Shown in pieces: positions 1 to 8,590 of a stretch of 64,000 nt of DNA. The notes beneath the pieces were generated by a model. It did not search any database. It was given only the letters and a program-made list of their open reading frames with translations, and was not told the origin of the DNA. Within the stretch, counting starts at the first letter, position 1, and every line of letters begins with the position of its first letter. The DNA is from Pseudomonas furukawaii. GTDB lineage: Bacteria > Pseudomonadota > Gammaproteobacteria > Pseudomonadales > Pseudomonadaceae. The translations under genes and the position numbers were made by a program. Where the stretch lies: NCBI RefSeq assembly GCF_002355475.1, contig NZ_AP014862.1, forward strand, positions 1,674,001 through 1,738,000. The letters run 5' to 3'.

Positions 1-7
1 ATCTTTG

Positions 8-33
8 GCGGCCCCTTCGGGGGCCGCGTTCTT
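8..33 (+). terminator. Intrinsic terminator-like hairpin
   Basis: A perfect 8-bp GC stem (8-15 with 20-27) closes a TTCG tetraloop and is followed by GTTCTT. It would end transcription from whatever lies upstream of the window. The T tract is short, so strength is uncertain. Confidence 0.6.
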
Positions 34-211
34 CATCGCGATCGACGCTTGCTGAGTAGATGGTGTCTGGCGTGACTCTCTCCGACATGATTCGCCCGTG
101 CTCCATGTGAGCCTCCGCACATTCCTTCGATATACTCACATCCAGTAGCTACGTGGCGTTGGAACATCAGGCGCAGTACAAATGCGTCAGCTCAGCTGGG
201 AGGGCGCGCTA

Positions 212-2504
212 ATGAAGATCAAGTTCGTCGAAATATCGAATTTTCGCAGACTGAAGTCGACGCACCTCGACTTCGACAAGGAAACAACAATATTCGTTGG
301 CGCGAACAACAGCGGTAAGACATCCGCGATGGTTGCTCTTCGATATTTCCTTGTTTCTCCCAACCGACTAGCCCTGCGCGACATTACGATCGCCAATTGG
401 CCGAAGATCGACGCGATTGGAGATGCCTGGGAAAACGGCGCAGCTGGAGAGGTCAATCATCAATGATCTGCTACCCAGCCTCGACTTCTGGCTCGATGTC
501 CCTCTCTCCGAAATCCAGCATGTCGTTCATATCCTTCCAACCTTGGACTGGAATGGTGGTCTGCTCGGCGTTAGGCTGAAATACCAAGTCGAGCTGATCG
601 CGAAGCTCAAAGCCGACTACGTCGCACAGCGCAGCGCCGCTCTCGAAGCGGGCGCGAAAGCCCCGGGAGGTCAAGTAGGAAACATTCAAGTCTGGCCCAC
701 CTGTCTCACCGAATTCCTCGAACGACGCCTGCGAACCTACATCGCACTTGAGGCTTTCGCCCTTGATCCTGCCGCCCACACCCCCCCAGTGAAAGGATTG
801 GCGACGCCGCAAACATTACCGGAGAACATGCTTCCGCTGGAGAAGAATCCTTTCAAGCACCTGATCAAAATTGACGAAATCGCGGCCCAGCGTGACTTCG
901 CCGATGCTGGTGAGCGGGCTCCGACAGGCGAGGACTCCCAGGATATGTCGACACGCCGGTATAAGCGCCGTCTTTCGGACCAACTACGCTCTTACTATGA
1001 TCGTCACCTCGATCCTGCGAAAACGCCATCCGCAGAGGACTATGAGGCTCTCGACGCAATCCAGACTGCTGAGCAGAATTTCGATAAGCGCCTCGAGGTT
1101 GGTTTCGCCGCTGCCTTCGAGGAACTTGAGGATCTTGGCTATCCCGGAATCAGCAATCCAAAACTGAAAATCACCACACAACTGCGGGCGACTGACGGGC
1201 TGAAGCATGGCTCCGCGGTGCAGTATCAGGTGACGGACCTTGCTGGAGAAGGATTAAAGCCCCTCCAACTTCCGGAAGACTATTCCGGTCTCGGTTATCA
1301 GAACCTCATCGCCATGGTTTTCATGCTGATGGGCTATCGTGACGAGTGGATGCGGGTGGGAAAGGCTTCGGCGGACACCGACCCTGGGGCACAAACGCAG
1401 ATCCAACCGCTGCACTTGGTTCTGGTGGAGGAGCCGGAGGCAAATCTTCACGCGCAGGTCCAGCAGGTCTTCATTAAGAAGGCCTATAAGCTTCTGCGCA
1501 AGCACGATGAACTTGGCGACAGCACAACGTTCTCGACGCAATTGGTCGTCAGCACTCATTCGAGCCATGTGGCGCATGAGGCTGACTTCGCAAATCTGCG
1601 TTACTTCCGCAGACTTCCGGCGACTTCATCTGGTGAGACGCCGACTACGACCGTCGCCAACCTGTCATATATCTTCGGTGAAGGGGACGAAACTCAGCGA
1701 TTCGTCAAGCGCTATCTGAAAGCAACACACTGTGATCTGTTTTTCGCCGACGGCATCATATTCGTCGAAGGCCAGGCTGAACGCATTCTGGTTCCCCATT
1801 TCATCCGGCATCACTTCGACTCGCTATCCCGCCGCTATATCAGCCTGCTTGATCTGGGCGGCAGTCACGCCCACAGTTTCAAGAGGCTTGTCGACGGACT
1901 TGGGCTGACGACGCCGATCATCGCCGATCTCGATGCGACCGTCGCCACAAAGGTGCAGACTCAGGCCGGAACCGAAGCGATCCGCTGGAAGGCGACGAAG
2001 CCCCAGCGTGGAGCAGACCAAAAGACCGGCAGTCCCGTCCTCAAGGACTGGCACCCATCGAAGGAATTCATCGACGAGCTTGTGGCACTCAAGTCCGAAG
2101 AGCATGAGTCATCGAGCTGCGAGGGGTATGACCTTTACGTCGCATACCAGAAGCCACTCTTGATACCGTCAGGTGACGGTAGCGGAGTTGAGATCATTCC
2201 GCGGACCTTCGAGGACGCCCTCATTCTGGAGAATCTCGAGGTTCTGGCGAACATTACCGGATCAAGGACAAGCGACAAGATAAAGGCAATTGTCACGGAC
2301 GGCCTGTCTGGTGATGAACTGGCGGATGAGCTATTCCAACTGCTGAAAACAGCGGAGAAGGCCGCGTTCGCGCTTGACTGCCTGATGCTGGAGGACGCGA
2401 GGGCGGTCATCCCGCCTCGCTACATCCATGACGGCCTGACTTGGTTCGAGCGCGCCGTTGGGAAGGACATCGCGGAAAACGAACCGACGGCGGTAAGCGT
2501 ATGA
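212..2504 (+). pseudogene. OLD-family ATPase/TOPRIM nuclease (GajA-like), frameshifted
   Basis: This is an overcoming-lysogenization-defect (OLD) type nuclease, as in the Gabija anti-phage system: an ABC-type ATPase domain followed by a TOPRIM nuclease domain. The N-terminus has a Walker A (GANNSGKTS) about 30 residues from the ATG at 212. Later come EEPEANLHAQ (Walker B region), VVSTHSSH (H-loop), and TOPRIM-like signals FVEGQAER (acidic E) and IADLDA (DxD). The frame breaks near 428-434: the run AAAA in TGGGAAAACG carries one base too many, after which the reading frame from about 417 continues to the stop at 2504. Restoring one base gives roughly 760 residues, longer than a typical GajA. 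The stop overlaps the next start (ATGA), so the two genes were translationally coupled. The frameshift could be a real mutation or a sequence error. I call it Gabija-like from the gene pairing, not from a database hit. Confidence 0.75.
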
Positions 2505-4005
2505 CTGTAGAAGTGATAGCACTCGGTTCATCTGATACTGACGACGCTGACGACGCTGACGACGCTGACGACGCTGTCGACGCCGAGATCGGCGCGTGCC
2601 TGGACCCCAAGGCGCCGAAGAGCTTCTTCCTCTACGCCGGCGCCGGCTCAGGAAAGACACGTTCTCTCAAGAGCGCTCTGCAAAGCTTTCGAGAGAGATA
2701 CGGGGCTGGCTTCCGGCGTGCCGGCAAGAAGGTCGCGGTCATCACATACACAAATGCCGCTGCCGACGAGATCGCGTCGCGTGTCGGTCAAGATGCGCTC
2801 TTTCCCATTTCGACGATTCACAGCTTTTGTTGGTCTCAGATCGGCTCCTATCACGCTGACATTCAAGCCTGGCTGCTCGCAAACCTACCGCGGGATCTTG
2901 CCGAGTTGCAGGAGAAGCAGGTCAAGGGGCGCGCCGGCACGAAGGCCGCACTGGATCGCGAGCGTGGAATCACAGCCATTCTCAAGCGCATCGGATGGCT
3001 TCACACACCCCGTCGTTTCACCTATAACCCAAATGGAGACAACTTCGGCTCCGACTCGCTCTCACATTCCGAAGTCTTGAAAATCACCGCGGACTTCATC
3101 GTCTCCAAGCCATCGATGCAGGCTGTTCTTGTCAGTAAGTTCCCTTTCCTTCTCATCGACGAGAGTCAGGACACGAGCAAAGTCCTGATGGACGCCTTCC
3201 TCGCACTGGCAGCGGCGAATACGGGCCGATTTGCATTAGGACTATTCGGCGACACCATGCAGAGAATTTGCGCGGACGGCAAGCCGGATCTTGGGCGAGA
3301 TGTTCCTGAGGATTGGGCCAAGCCGGTCAAGAGAATGAATCATCGGTCGCCGCAGCGGGTGATCCAGTTGGGCAATTCCCTGCGATCTGCAGTCGACGGT
3401 CAGCGCCAATTGGCTCGGGACGATAGCGCGGCCGGCATCGTCAGACTGTTCATCACATCGGCCACCACGCTGGACAAACCCGCGGTCGAGCAGCAAATCC
3501 GCGAGCGGATGGCGGAAATCTGCGATACGAAGGCTGGGAGGAAGGGGAAACAGCCGTCAAGACCCTGACGCTCGAACATCATATGGCCGCCTCACGCTGC
3601 GGATTCCTATCAATGTTCCAGGCTCTCGATCAGGACTCGCGGCTTTCGACAGGCCTGAGAAAGGGTGACCTGGCCGGGCTCCGGTTTTTCACGGAACGTG
3701 TCGCTCCTTTGCTCGCGACCTCGGCCGCCAATGACAAATTTGGTGTCATGGCACACCTTCGCAGAACCTCTCCGCTCCTCCGGCGAGCGACGCTCGCATT
3801 AGCGATGATCCCGACACCCCCTTGCGAGCGGCGCGGCAGGCTGTCGAGGCGCTGACAGCGCTCGACGTCGATCATCCAGCCACAAAGTTTCTCGATGTTC
3901 TCGAATGCGTGGCAGTCCACGGGTTGTTTGAAATCCCGGCCAGCTTGCGCCCGTTCGTGACCACCGAAGCGGGAACTGGTCAAGGCCCGCAAGATTCTCT
4001 CCTAG
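2501..4005 (+). pseudogene. UvrD-like helicase (GajB-like), two frameshifts and IS truncation
   Basis: This is a superfamily 1 helicase partner of the upstream OLD nuclease. Motif I is AGAGSGKT, motif Ia is ITYTNAAADEI, followed by STIHSFCW, motif II LLIDESQD, a GLFGDTMQRI motif and a NHRSPQ stretch. The intact frame runs from 2501 to 3568. The family sequence then resumes in another frame around 3541 (ETAVKTLTLEHHMAASR) and again in a third frame by about 3800 (LRAARQAVEALTALDV). The coding similarity stops where the IS5-type element begins at 4006. Two indels plus the insertion mean this helicase is non-functional as written. The ATGA overlap with the upstream gene supports a two-gene operon. 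Confidence 0.75.
2540..2584 (+). repeat. In-frame 9-bp tandem repeat in the helicase N-terminus
   Basis: Four perfect copies of GACGACGCT (2540-2575) and a degenerate fifth encode an acidic Asp-Asp-Ala repeat just after the start of the helicase gene. The unit is a multiple of three, so slippage changes protein length rather than frame. Confidence 0.85.
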
Positions 4006-4086
4006 CAGGCCGTTGAAAAAAGCCAGAGCCCGCCTGGCTCTGGCAAAATGGCGACTATCCCCTTCTGCCGAAGCCAGCCTAAGCCT

Positions 4087-5174
4087 ATGCGTGGACTCGA
4101 CCTCAAACAAAACGAGCTTTTCAGCTATACGACGCTGGAGCAGCGCATCCCGAACGATCACCCGCTGCGTCCACTGCGCGAGCTGGTCGATGCTGTCTTG
4201 GCGTCGATGGATCGGGACTTCGACGGGCTGTACTCCACCCTGGGACGGGCCTCGATTGCGCCGGAGCGCCTGCTGCGCGCCTCGTTGCTCCAAGTGATCT
4301 ACACCATTCGCTCCGAGCGGCAGTTGGTCGAGCAGATTGATTTTTTAACCTGCTGTTTCGCTGGTTCGTCGGCTTGTCGATGGACGAGCGCATGTGGGAT
4401 CACTCGACCTTCAGCCAGAACCGCGACCGGCTGTTCAATCAGGATGTAGCGCGCCTGTTTTTTCAGCGCATCAAGTCCCTGGACGAATGGTCCGAGTACG
4501 CCAGCGACGAGCATTTCAGCGTCGATGGCACGCTGATCGACGCCTGGGCCTCGCACAAGTCCTTCATCAAGAAGGACGGCGGCGACCCACGGGAGGATGG
4601 CACGCGCAACCCCGATGCCGACTTCAAGGGCGAGAAGCGCAGCAACGCGACCCACCAGTCGACCACCGATCCTGAAGCCAAGTTGGCGCGCAAGAGCAAT
4701 GGCGATGCCAGTCGCCTGGCGCACATGGCCCACACGATGATGGAGCACCGCAACGGCCTGATCGTGGATGTGGAATGCACCGAGTTCAATGGACGTGCCG
4801 AGGTGGAGGCGACCCTGGAGATGCTGGAGCGCACGGCCAAGCCGGGCAGCACGGTGGGGGCGGACAAGAATTACGACCAGAAGCGTTTTGTGCAGGGGGC
4901 GCGCGAGCTGAAGGTGACGCCGCATGTGGCGCACAAGCGCAAGGGCAGTGCCATCGACGGCCGCACCACGCGGCACCCGGGGTACGCCACCAGCCAGAAG
5001 ATCCGCAAGCGGATCGAAGAAGGCTTTGGTTGGCTGAAGACGGTTGGCGGCCTGCGCAAGACTAAGCTGATCGGCCGCGCCAAGCTGAGTGCCCAGTTGC
5101 TGCTGGGCTTCTCGGTCTACAACCTGATCCGACTGGGGAGTCTGTCGGGTTGGTGGCGAGGCTCGCATGTATAG
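4087..5174 (+). CDS. IS5-family transposase made by programmed -1 frameshift, copy 1
   Basis: Two overlapping frames encode one DDE transposase. The first starts MRGLDLKQNELFSYTTLEQR and the second begins around FNLLFRWFVGLSMDERMW. The acidic residues of the catalytic triad appear to be in FSVDGTLIDAW, VGADKNYDQ and RIEEGFGWLK. The frames join in a -1 shift at 4341-4347, giving about 362 residues, a normal length for the family. An in-frame ATG at 4048 could extend the N-terminus by 13 residues; I prefer 4087. The copy at 31978-33065 carries the same join, so this is not a private mutation. Confidence 0.8.
4341..4347 (+). promoter_or_regulatory. Slippery heptamer for -1 frameshifting in the transposase
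   Basis: The sequence T TTT TTA sits in the correct phase of the first frame (GAT TTT TTA ACC). It is the canonical X XXY YYZ type of slippery site. A -1 slip there joins the two transposase frames exactly, reading on as AAC CTG CTG. The same heptamer is at 32232-32238 in copy 2. Confidence 0.75.
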
Positions 5175-5230
5175 GGCGAGGTGCGCCCGAAAAACGCCGA
5201 AAGGCGTGAAAGTAGTGCTGAAACCGGTCA

Positions 5231-5254
5231 AAAAGGCCTGAATCCAGGCCTTTT
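5231..5254 (+). terminator. Hairpin inside the right end of IS5-type copy 1
   Basis: AAAAGGCCTG and CAGGCCTTTT form a perfect 10-bp stem around a 4-base loop, ending in TTTT on either strand. It lies between the transposase stop and the right inverted repeat and could terminate transcription from both directions. The same hairpin is at 33122-33145 in copy 2. Confidence 0.65.
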
Positions 5255-5542
5255 GCGGCCTCCGTTAGGCCCAAGCGCTTGAAAAAGCGACACCCCGAAC
5301 GGGTTGGGGCAGTCGAGGCCGAATTTTTCAACGGCCTGTTAGTCGGCGGCCACCATGCTGATGCGCTGCCTCAAGTCAGTAGCCATTGTCCGACGATCTC
5401 TGCATCGACACGCTCAAGGACCTCAGCAATCCTTCAGATGCCACTGCCCCCTAATGCGGTGCAGCGCTGGTTCCCATTTTCTGCAGATGTAGCCAGCCTA
5501 CCTTGCGAAGGTATCGCATCACGGCTTCCTGGGAATCGATGC

Positions 5543-6076
5543 GTGCCACCTTCCTTGCTCTCCAGCGGCGCCCGGCGCCGCGTCTTCGCGACCATCCTGC
5601 TGATCGGAAGCGGCTTGGCCGGTTGCGCCAGCTCGTCTCCGATCCCGTCGCCTTATCCCCCGACCCCGACTGTCTCGGCATCGCTGACCGACAAACGAAT
5701 CCCCGTCGTACGCTACGGCCGCTACACATTGGTCGAACTGGCGCCGGAGCCTGCCCAGCGCGATCTGCTGCAGCAGACCGTGGAAGTCTCCATCCCGCCC
5801 ACGCTCGATGCGAACGTGGGCGACGCCATGCGGCATGTCCTGCTGCGCTCGGGCTACCGGCTCTGCGATGCCATCGACGCCGACGCCCTCTACGCGCTAC
5901 CGCTGCCAGCCGCGCATCTACGCCTTGGCCCGCTGCTGTTGCGCGATGCACTGCTGACCCTGGCCGGCCCGGCCTGGACGCTGTCGGTCGATGACTTGAG
6001 CCGCGAGGTCTGCTTCACCCGCGTGGCCGATCCGGTGGCAGCGGCCGTCGATGCTGTCGTGGAGGCAACGCGATGA
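5543..6076 (+). CDS. PilL-like N-terminal lipoprotein of the ICE (TIGR03748 type)
   Basis: The protein has a short N-terminal hydrophobic segment ending in a lipobox (SGLAGC) and then a domain typical of the conjugative-transfer PilL N-terminal family, with VVRYGRYTLVEL, a long middle and LLLRDALLTLAGPAW. It probably sits in the periplasm and is linked to the ICE type IV pilus or mating apparatus. The start is a GTG at 5543, chosen because it puts the lipobox about 30 residues in. Coding potential upstream continues into the IS, so the original N-terminus may have been altered. Its stop overlaps the next gene by 4 bp. It is the first gene of the ICE block after the IS5-type element; the 204 bp between IS and start show no feature I recognise. 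Confidence 0.65.
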   Translation: MPPSLLSSGARRRVFATILLIGSGLAGCASSSPIPSPYPPTPTVSASLTDKRIPVVRYGRYTLVELAPEPAQRDLLQQTVEVSIPPTLDANVGDAMRHVLLRSGYRLCDAIDADALYALPLPAAHLRLGPLLLRDALLTLAGPAWTLSVDDLSREVCFTRVADPVAAAVDAVVEATR

Positions 6077-6720
6077 GCTTCCCCCAAGCACCGTCCGAGT
6101 CCGCCGCCCGCACACGCTGGCTCAAGATCGCCGCGACCGTCTGGCTGCTGCTCACGAGCACCCTGGCCGCTGTCAACAGTGTCGGCCTGTCGCGTCTCAG
6201 CGAACAGGCCGAGGCCAGTGCGCAGGACGCCCAGGTCCAGGCGCTGGGCCTGCGGCTGGCCGAACTCGAACAGCAGGCCAAGGTGGACAGGCGCCGGCCT
6301 GCGCCGCTCGGGCAGGTCGAATTCGCCACCGCGCAACGGGCGCTGGACGAGCGCATCGCGCGTGTCGAGGCGGCACAGTCTGCGGACAGCCTCGCCATCG
6401 ACCTGCAGACCTTGCAGGCTCGTGTGCACGGGATCGAAACCCGTTTGGAAAAAGCCCGCAAAGCTACCGCCGTCGCCCCCCGTCGAGCACCCGAGGTGAC
6501 AAAGCCGGCGCTGCCGGTTCCACCGTTCCAGGTGGTCGGCGTGGAACTGCGCGGCGGCGAGCGCTTCCTGTCGGTCGCACCCATGGCCGCCACCTCGCTC
6601 GGCAGTGTCCGGCTACTGCGCGAGGGTGATGCGGAGAGCGGCTGGCACCTGCAATCCATCGAGGCTCGCGCCGCCGTGTTCCGCGTGGACGGCCAGGTGC
6701 AGCGCCTTGCCGTGCCGTAG
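6073..6720 (+). CDS. ICE-associated membrane-anchored coiled-coil protein, function unknown
   Basis: This 215-residue protein has one N-terminal transmembrane segment (about residues 17-37), a long Ala/Glu/Gln-rich helical stretch with coiled-coil character (about 45-135), a Pro-rich linker and a C-terminal beta-rich part (FQVVGVELRGGERFLSV). It overlaps the PilL-like gene by 4 bp and precedes the TIGR03759-type gene, so it belongs to the same operon. Proteins of this plan occur at this position in related ICEs and probably act in the periplasm with the pilus or pore. I cannot assign a precise role. Confidence 0.6.
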   Translation: MSFPQAPSESAARTRWLKIAATVWLLLTSTLAAVNSVGLSRLSEQAEASAQDAQVQALGLRLAELEQQAKVDRRRPAPLGQVEFATAQRALDERIARVEAAQSADSLAIDLQTLQARVHGIETRLEKARKATAVAPRRAPEVTKPALPVPPFQVVGVELRGGERFLSVAPMAATSLGSVRLLREGDAESGWHLQSIEARAAVFRVDGQVQRLAVP

Positions 6721-6730
6721 GAGGCGGGCC

Positions 6731-7447
6731 ATGACCCTGCGGCCGATGCTTGCTGCCGTGCTTCTGTCCGTCTCCCTGGGGGCCTCCGCGCAATCTCCGG
6801 TGACGAATGCGCGCGTGGCGCCCAGCCAGGTACAGCCCAACACCGATGCGGCACTCGACGAGCGCCTGGCGCGCGATTGGGGATTGCAGCCCGAGGAATG
6901 GGCGCGTTACCGCCAATTGATGCAGGGGCCGCTGGGTGTATACTCGCCCAACCTCGACCCGCTCACGGCCCTCGGGATCGAAGCGCGCACGGACGAGGAA
7001 CGCCGCCGCTACGCCGAGTTGCAGGTGCAGGCCGAGGCCCGGCGCGTCGGCAAGACGCTGGCCTACCAGCGTGCCTACGACGCGGCGTGGCAGCGCCTGT
7101 TTCCCGGCCAGCCGCGCGTGAGCCTGCCCGGCGCCAAGGCGCAGGGTGCCGGCAACACCGGCTCCGGGCGCCTGGCGGTTTTCGTCAAGGCCGACTGCGC
7201 ACCGTGCGCCCAACGCGTACAGCAGTTGCAGGCGGCCGGCACGGCCTTCGACCTCTACATGGTCGGCAGCCGTCAGGACGACGCGCGCATCCGCCAGTGG
7301 GCCACCCAGGCGGGCATCGACCCGGCCAGGGTGCGCGCCCGCACCATCACACTCAACCACGATGCGGGGCGCTGGCTGTCGCTCGGCCTGTCCGGCGATC
7401 TGCCGGCCGTGGTGCGCGAGCTGAACGGCCAATGGCAGCGGCAATAG
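6731..7447 (+). CDS. TIGR03759-type ICE protein, periplasmic
   Basis: A signal peptide (MTLRPMLAAVLLSVSLGASA) precedes a mature protein with DWGLQPEEWARYRQLMQGPL, a hallmark stretch of the ICE family TIGR03759, and LAVFVKADCAPCAQRVQQL. That last stretch contains a CAPC pair and looks thioredoxin-like, suggesting disulfide or redox handling in the periplasm. The ATG at 6731 follows a GGAGG-like site. The gene overlaps the transglycosylase gene by 16 bp. The order PilL, unknown, TIGR03759, transglycosylase, TIGR03765, TraD is the conserved ICE order. Confidence 0.75.
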   Translation: MTLRPMLAAVLLSVSLGASAQSPVTNARVAPSQVQPNTDAALDERLARDWGLQPEEWARYRQLMQGPLGVYSPNLDPLTALGIEARTDEERRRYAELQVQAEARRVGKTLAYQRAYDAAWQRLFPGQPRVSLPGAKAQGAGNTGSGRLAVFVKADCAPCAQRVQQLQAAGTAFDLYMVGSRQDDARIRQWATQAGIDPARVRARTITLNHDAGRWLSLGLSGDLPAVVRELNGQWQRQ

Positions 7448-8052
7448 GTGCTCCGGGCGGGGAGCATCGGCCGTCCCGCGTCGCCATCCGCTGCGTCAGC
7501 GCCGCGCTGCTGCTCGCCACCGGTGGCTGGGCGTTGGCCGCCCTGGCGCGGGAAGTGCCGCCGCCGGCCTATCAACTGGCGGCGCATCGTGCAGACGTGC
7601 CGGCGGCGGTGCTGTACGCGGTGGCCTTGCAGGAGAGCGGCGCCACGCTGCGCGGGCGCCTGATCCCCTGGCCCTGGACGCTCAACGTCGCCGGCACGCC
7701 GCAGCGCTACGCCACCCGCGCCGCGGCCTGCGCGGGGCTGCGCCGAGCGCTCGCCCGCACGCCGGCCAATCGCATCGACGCCGGCCTCGGCCAGGTCAAT
7801 CTCGGCTACCACGCGCATCGCTACATGCAGCCCTGCGAGCTGCTGGACCCGTACCGCAACCTCGCCATTGCTGCGGAAATCCTGCGCGAACAGCACACGC
7901 CGGGCGAGGACTGGCTGCTTGCTATCGGCCGCTACCACCGGCCCGCCGGCGGGGCACCCGCGGCGCGCTACCGGCGCAGTGTGCATCGGCACCTGACCCG
8001 CGTGCTCGACCCCGGCGTTCCCGTTCCAACCTTCCAGGCCACCACGCCATGA
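7432..8052 (+). CDS. Lytic transglycosylase (SLT-like) of the ICE transfer system
   Basis: The protein has a hydrophobic N-terminal segment and then an SLT-like fold: VPAAVLYAVALQESG contains the expected catalytic Glu, followed by IDAGLGQVNLGY and PYRNLAIAAEIL. Such enzymes open local gaps in peptidoglycan for assembly of the conjugation pore. The ATG at 7432 lies inside the end of the previous gene; I chose it because no other ATG in this frame precedes the hydrophobic segment. The stop overlaps the next start. Confidence 0.75.
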   Translation: MAAAIGAPGGEHRPSRVAIRCVSAALLLATGGWALAALAREVPPPAYQLAAHRADVPAAVLYAVALQESGATLRGRLIPWPWTLNVAGTPQRYATRAAACAGLRRALARTPANRIDAGLGQVNLGYHAHRYMQPCELLDPYRNLAIAAEILREQHTPGEDWLLAIGRYHRPAGGAPAARYRRSVHRHLTRVLDPGVPVPTFQATTP

Positions 8053-8582
8053 ACCCCATCGTCCTCATCGCCGCCATCGGGCTGCTGTCCACGACCACCG
8101 TCTTCGCCCAGACCGCCGCCGCGCCGCTGATCGTGGTCGAAGACCGTGGCGGCGCGTCCGCCTTGCCGTACTACCAGCCCTTGAATCCGCAGCCGGACGA
8201 CACCGCGCGGCCAGCCCCGCTGCCACGCTCGCGCGTGGGCAACGTGGCCGACGCCGAAGCCGCCATGCTGCCGGTGCGCTCGGCGAACCTGTCGCCGGGC
8301 GAGGTGCCGCGCCGCGTCATCCGGGCGCCGGGCCTGACGGCGCTGTTCCTGATCGGCGACGACGAGCGTTCGCGCGCCTGGCTGCGGCGGCGCCACGCCG
8401 CGCTGCGCGAGCTGGGCGCCGTGGGCCTAGTGGTCAACGTGGAGTCGATGGCCGCGCTGATGGCGCTGCGCCGGCTGGCTCCCGGCCTGACCCTCTCGCC
8501 GGCCTCCGGCGACGACCTGGCCCAGCGCCTCGGCCTGCGCCACTACCCGGTGCTCATCACGTCCACCGGCGTCGAGCAGTAG
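8049..8582 (+). CDS. TIGR03765-type ICE protein, exported
   Basis: An N-terminal signal peptide (MNPIVLIAAIGLLSTTTVFA) leads a 177-residue protein with PLIVVEDRGGASALPYYQPL and a C-terminal GLRHYPVLIT stretch, features of the TIGR03765 ICE family found directly upstream of traD. It is likely periplasmic. Its molecular role is not known to me. It overlaps the upstream transglycosylase gene by 4 bp and ends 8 bp before traD. Confidence 0.75.
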   Translation: MNPIVLIAAIGLLSTTTVFAQTAAAPLIVVEDRGGASALPYYQPLNPQPDDTARPAPLPRSRVGNVADAEAAMLPVRSANLSPGEVPRRVIRAPGLTALFLIGDDERSRAWLRRRHAALRELGAVGLVVNVESMAALMALRRLAPGLTLSPASGDDLAQRLGLRHYPVLITSTGVEQ

Positions 8583-8590
8583 GTGCGCAA

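Larger units (their letters stand above)
4006..5338 (+). mobile_element. IS5-type insertion sequence, copy 1
   Basis: A 1333-bp element is bounded by the inverted repeats CAGGCCGTTGAAAAA (left) and TTTTTCAACGGCCTG (right). It is identical in every stretch I compared to the copy at 31897-33229. The left flank is CTAG and the right flank is TTAG, consistent with a YTAR-type 4-bp target but not an exact duplication. Copy 2 has exact CTAG on both sides. A 9-bp hairpin (4022-4044) lies just inside the left end and a 10-bp terminator-like hairpin just inside the right end. It interrupts the helicase gene on its left and abuts ICE DNA on its right. Confidence 0.9.

Noticed and set aside
2540-2584. 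CRISPR-like or phase-variation repeat
   Set aside because: The units are 9 bp, directly tandem, without spacers, and in frame, so neither CRISPR nor on/off phase variation applies.
4299-5231. 310-residue minus-strand frame in IS5-type copy 1 (also 32190-33122 in copy 2)
   Set aside because: It is antisense to the DDE transposase and shows no domain; its presence in both copies only reflects their identity.
5279-5542. Extending the PilL-like gene upstream to 5279
   Set aside because: That part of the frame is the IS5-type right end and unexplained DNA; it would place the lipobox far from the N-terminus.
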